From Bradyrhizobium sp. 170 (GTDB lineage: Bacteria; Pseudomonadota; Alphaproteobacteria; Rhizobiales; Xanthobacteraceae), in assembly GCF_023101085.1 (NCBI RefSeq), contig NZ_CP064703.1, positions 2,852,001-2,916,000 of the forward strand: a DNA stretch of 64,000 nucleotides, in the 5' to 3' direction. This document shows positions 63,536 through 64,000 of the stretch, piece after piece. Under the pieces are notes generated by a model. The model made no database searches and had not been told where the DNA came from. It worked only from the letters and a program-made list of their open reading frames with translations. Every line of letters starts with the position of its first letter. Position 1 is the stretch's first letter. The translations under genes were made by a program, and so were the position numbers.

Positions 63536-64000
63536 CTAAAAAGCGCGGCCTCTGACTGCGCTTCTGGAGCTTACAATTGGTTCGGCGACAGCCTCTTTGA
63601 GGCCAGCTGCCGCTTGGGCGGCAAGCCCACGGGCCGCTGCTTGTGAATCTTGAAATTCCTCGAGTGCATAGACTCTGCCCCACCGCAGGGTGAATACGTG
63701 GAGGCCACGGTTGACGTACGACGCGTCGCCGTTGAGCAGCGTTGCGGCGCCGTCCCACTCGGCAAACACGGTGGTGTGCCACGGCCAGCCTTTCACCCAG
63801 ATGTTGTTGACCGTGAGACGGAGAGTGGGCAGGACGCGGCCGAGACGCTCAAACCAGCGGCGCAGGGCTTCTTTGTCGTGGCGCTCACCACCAAGCGCGT
63901 GGGCGCCGGAAACGCGGTGATGGACATGCGGCGCGACTGCTTTCACCGCGTCATCCCAGCGATGGTTGTTGACGTGGTCGAAGGTCTTTCGGATTTCTTT
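63536..64000 (-). CDS. NTF2-like/SnoaL-type protein, 5' end beyond window
   Basis: The minus-strand frame is open to the right edge. The visible part (about 155 residues, starting KEIRKTFDHVNNHRWDDAVK) contains VNNIWVKGWPWHTTVFAEWD and GLHVFTLRWGRVYALEEFQD, typical of the NTF2-like/ketosteroid isomerase-like fold of SnoaL and DUF4440 proteins. The 3' end reaches into or just past the adaptor remnant. Function not predictable. Confidence 0.75.
   Translation of the reverse strand, partial: KEIRKTFDHVNNHRWDDAVKAVAPHVHHRVSGAHALGGERHDKEALRRWFERLGRVLPTLRLTVNNIWVKGWPWHTTVFAEWDGAATLLNGDASYVNRGLHVFTLRWGRVYALEEFQDSQAAARGLAAQAAAGLKEAVAEPIVSSRSAVRGRAF

Noticed and set aside
61258..63555. 765-codon plus-strand frame inside the RND region
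   Set aside because: It is antisense to a clear RND gene and is rich in H/D/R without motifs.

Overview
The window looks like an alphaproteobacterium of the Bradyrhizobium/Nitrobacteraceae type. This is inferred from the moderately high GC content, the polyol ABC operon layout, PrtD-type secretion genes, many TetR/LysR/SDR catabolic genes, and small conserved proteins typical of that group. It contains no rRNA, intact tRNA or CRISPR array.

Region 1 (1-4185): the 3' end of a long Ala/Thr/Asp-rich tandem-repeat protein, followed directly by a type I secretion ABC exporter and its HlyD-type adaptor, which is probably the export route for the repeat protein. Region 2 (4186-9300): a gene graveyard. 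It holds fragments or frameshifted copies of an ATP-dependent DNA ligase, TetR regulators, a DoxX protein, a LysR regulator, dps and wrbA, with only a few small genes that look intact. Region 3 (9305-18786): a complete polyol catabolic locus with a HAD phosphatase, a SorC/DeoR regulator, a binding protein, two permeases, an ATPase, an SDR polyol dehydrogenase, a D-ribulokinase-like FGGY kinase and a PfkB sugar kinase. Matching palindromes (TGAGCATATGCTCA type) precede both transcription units and are the likely SorC operators. A 15-bp-stem hairpin separates the binding-protein gene from the permeases.

Region 4 (19003-20564): the 3' half of a tRNA-Gln(UUG) gene without its 5' half, next to a tyrosine recombinase and a small HTH protein. 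This is the junction of an integrated element. Region 5 (20565-about 59800): a mosaic catabolic region rich in acyl-CoA and xenobiotic-type enzymes. It has two AMP-forming acyl-CoA ligases, a 3-hydroxyacyl-CoA dehydrogenase, a molybdenum hydroxylase pair, several SDRs, an old yellow enzyme, a YciI protein, a crotonase, a MaoC hydratase, a stand-alone ketosynthase, a Pro-1 tautomerase, a haloalkane-dehalogenase-like hydrolase, an epoxide-hydrolase-like protein, two NmrA proteins, two class II aldolases, a ketopantoate-reductase-like protein, a broken lactate-monooxygenase-like gene and an iron-type alcohol dehydrogenase. Local regulators are TetR (3), LysR (3) and HxlR (1). Regulator and enzyme duplications, including decayed second copies of the HxlR and OYE genes, show repeated rearrangement.

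Region 6 (59957-64000): a small coiled-coil protein, an RND efflux pump, a short remnant of its adaptor, and a partial NTF2-like protein at the edge.

Several regulatory sites can be proposed: a pair of TetR-type inverted repeats (41356-41416), an HxlR-type site on the promoter of an NmrA gene (47460-47476), a LysR-type pair (36490-36571), and a 15-bp motif shared by the promoters upstream of the OYE gene and an orphan binding-protein gene. The substrate of the Region 5 cluster cannot be read from sequence alone. All family assignments are from motif recognition by eye; no database search was run.
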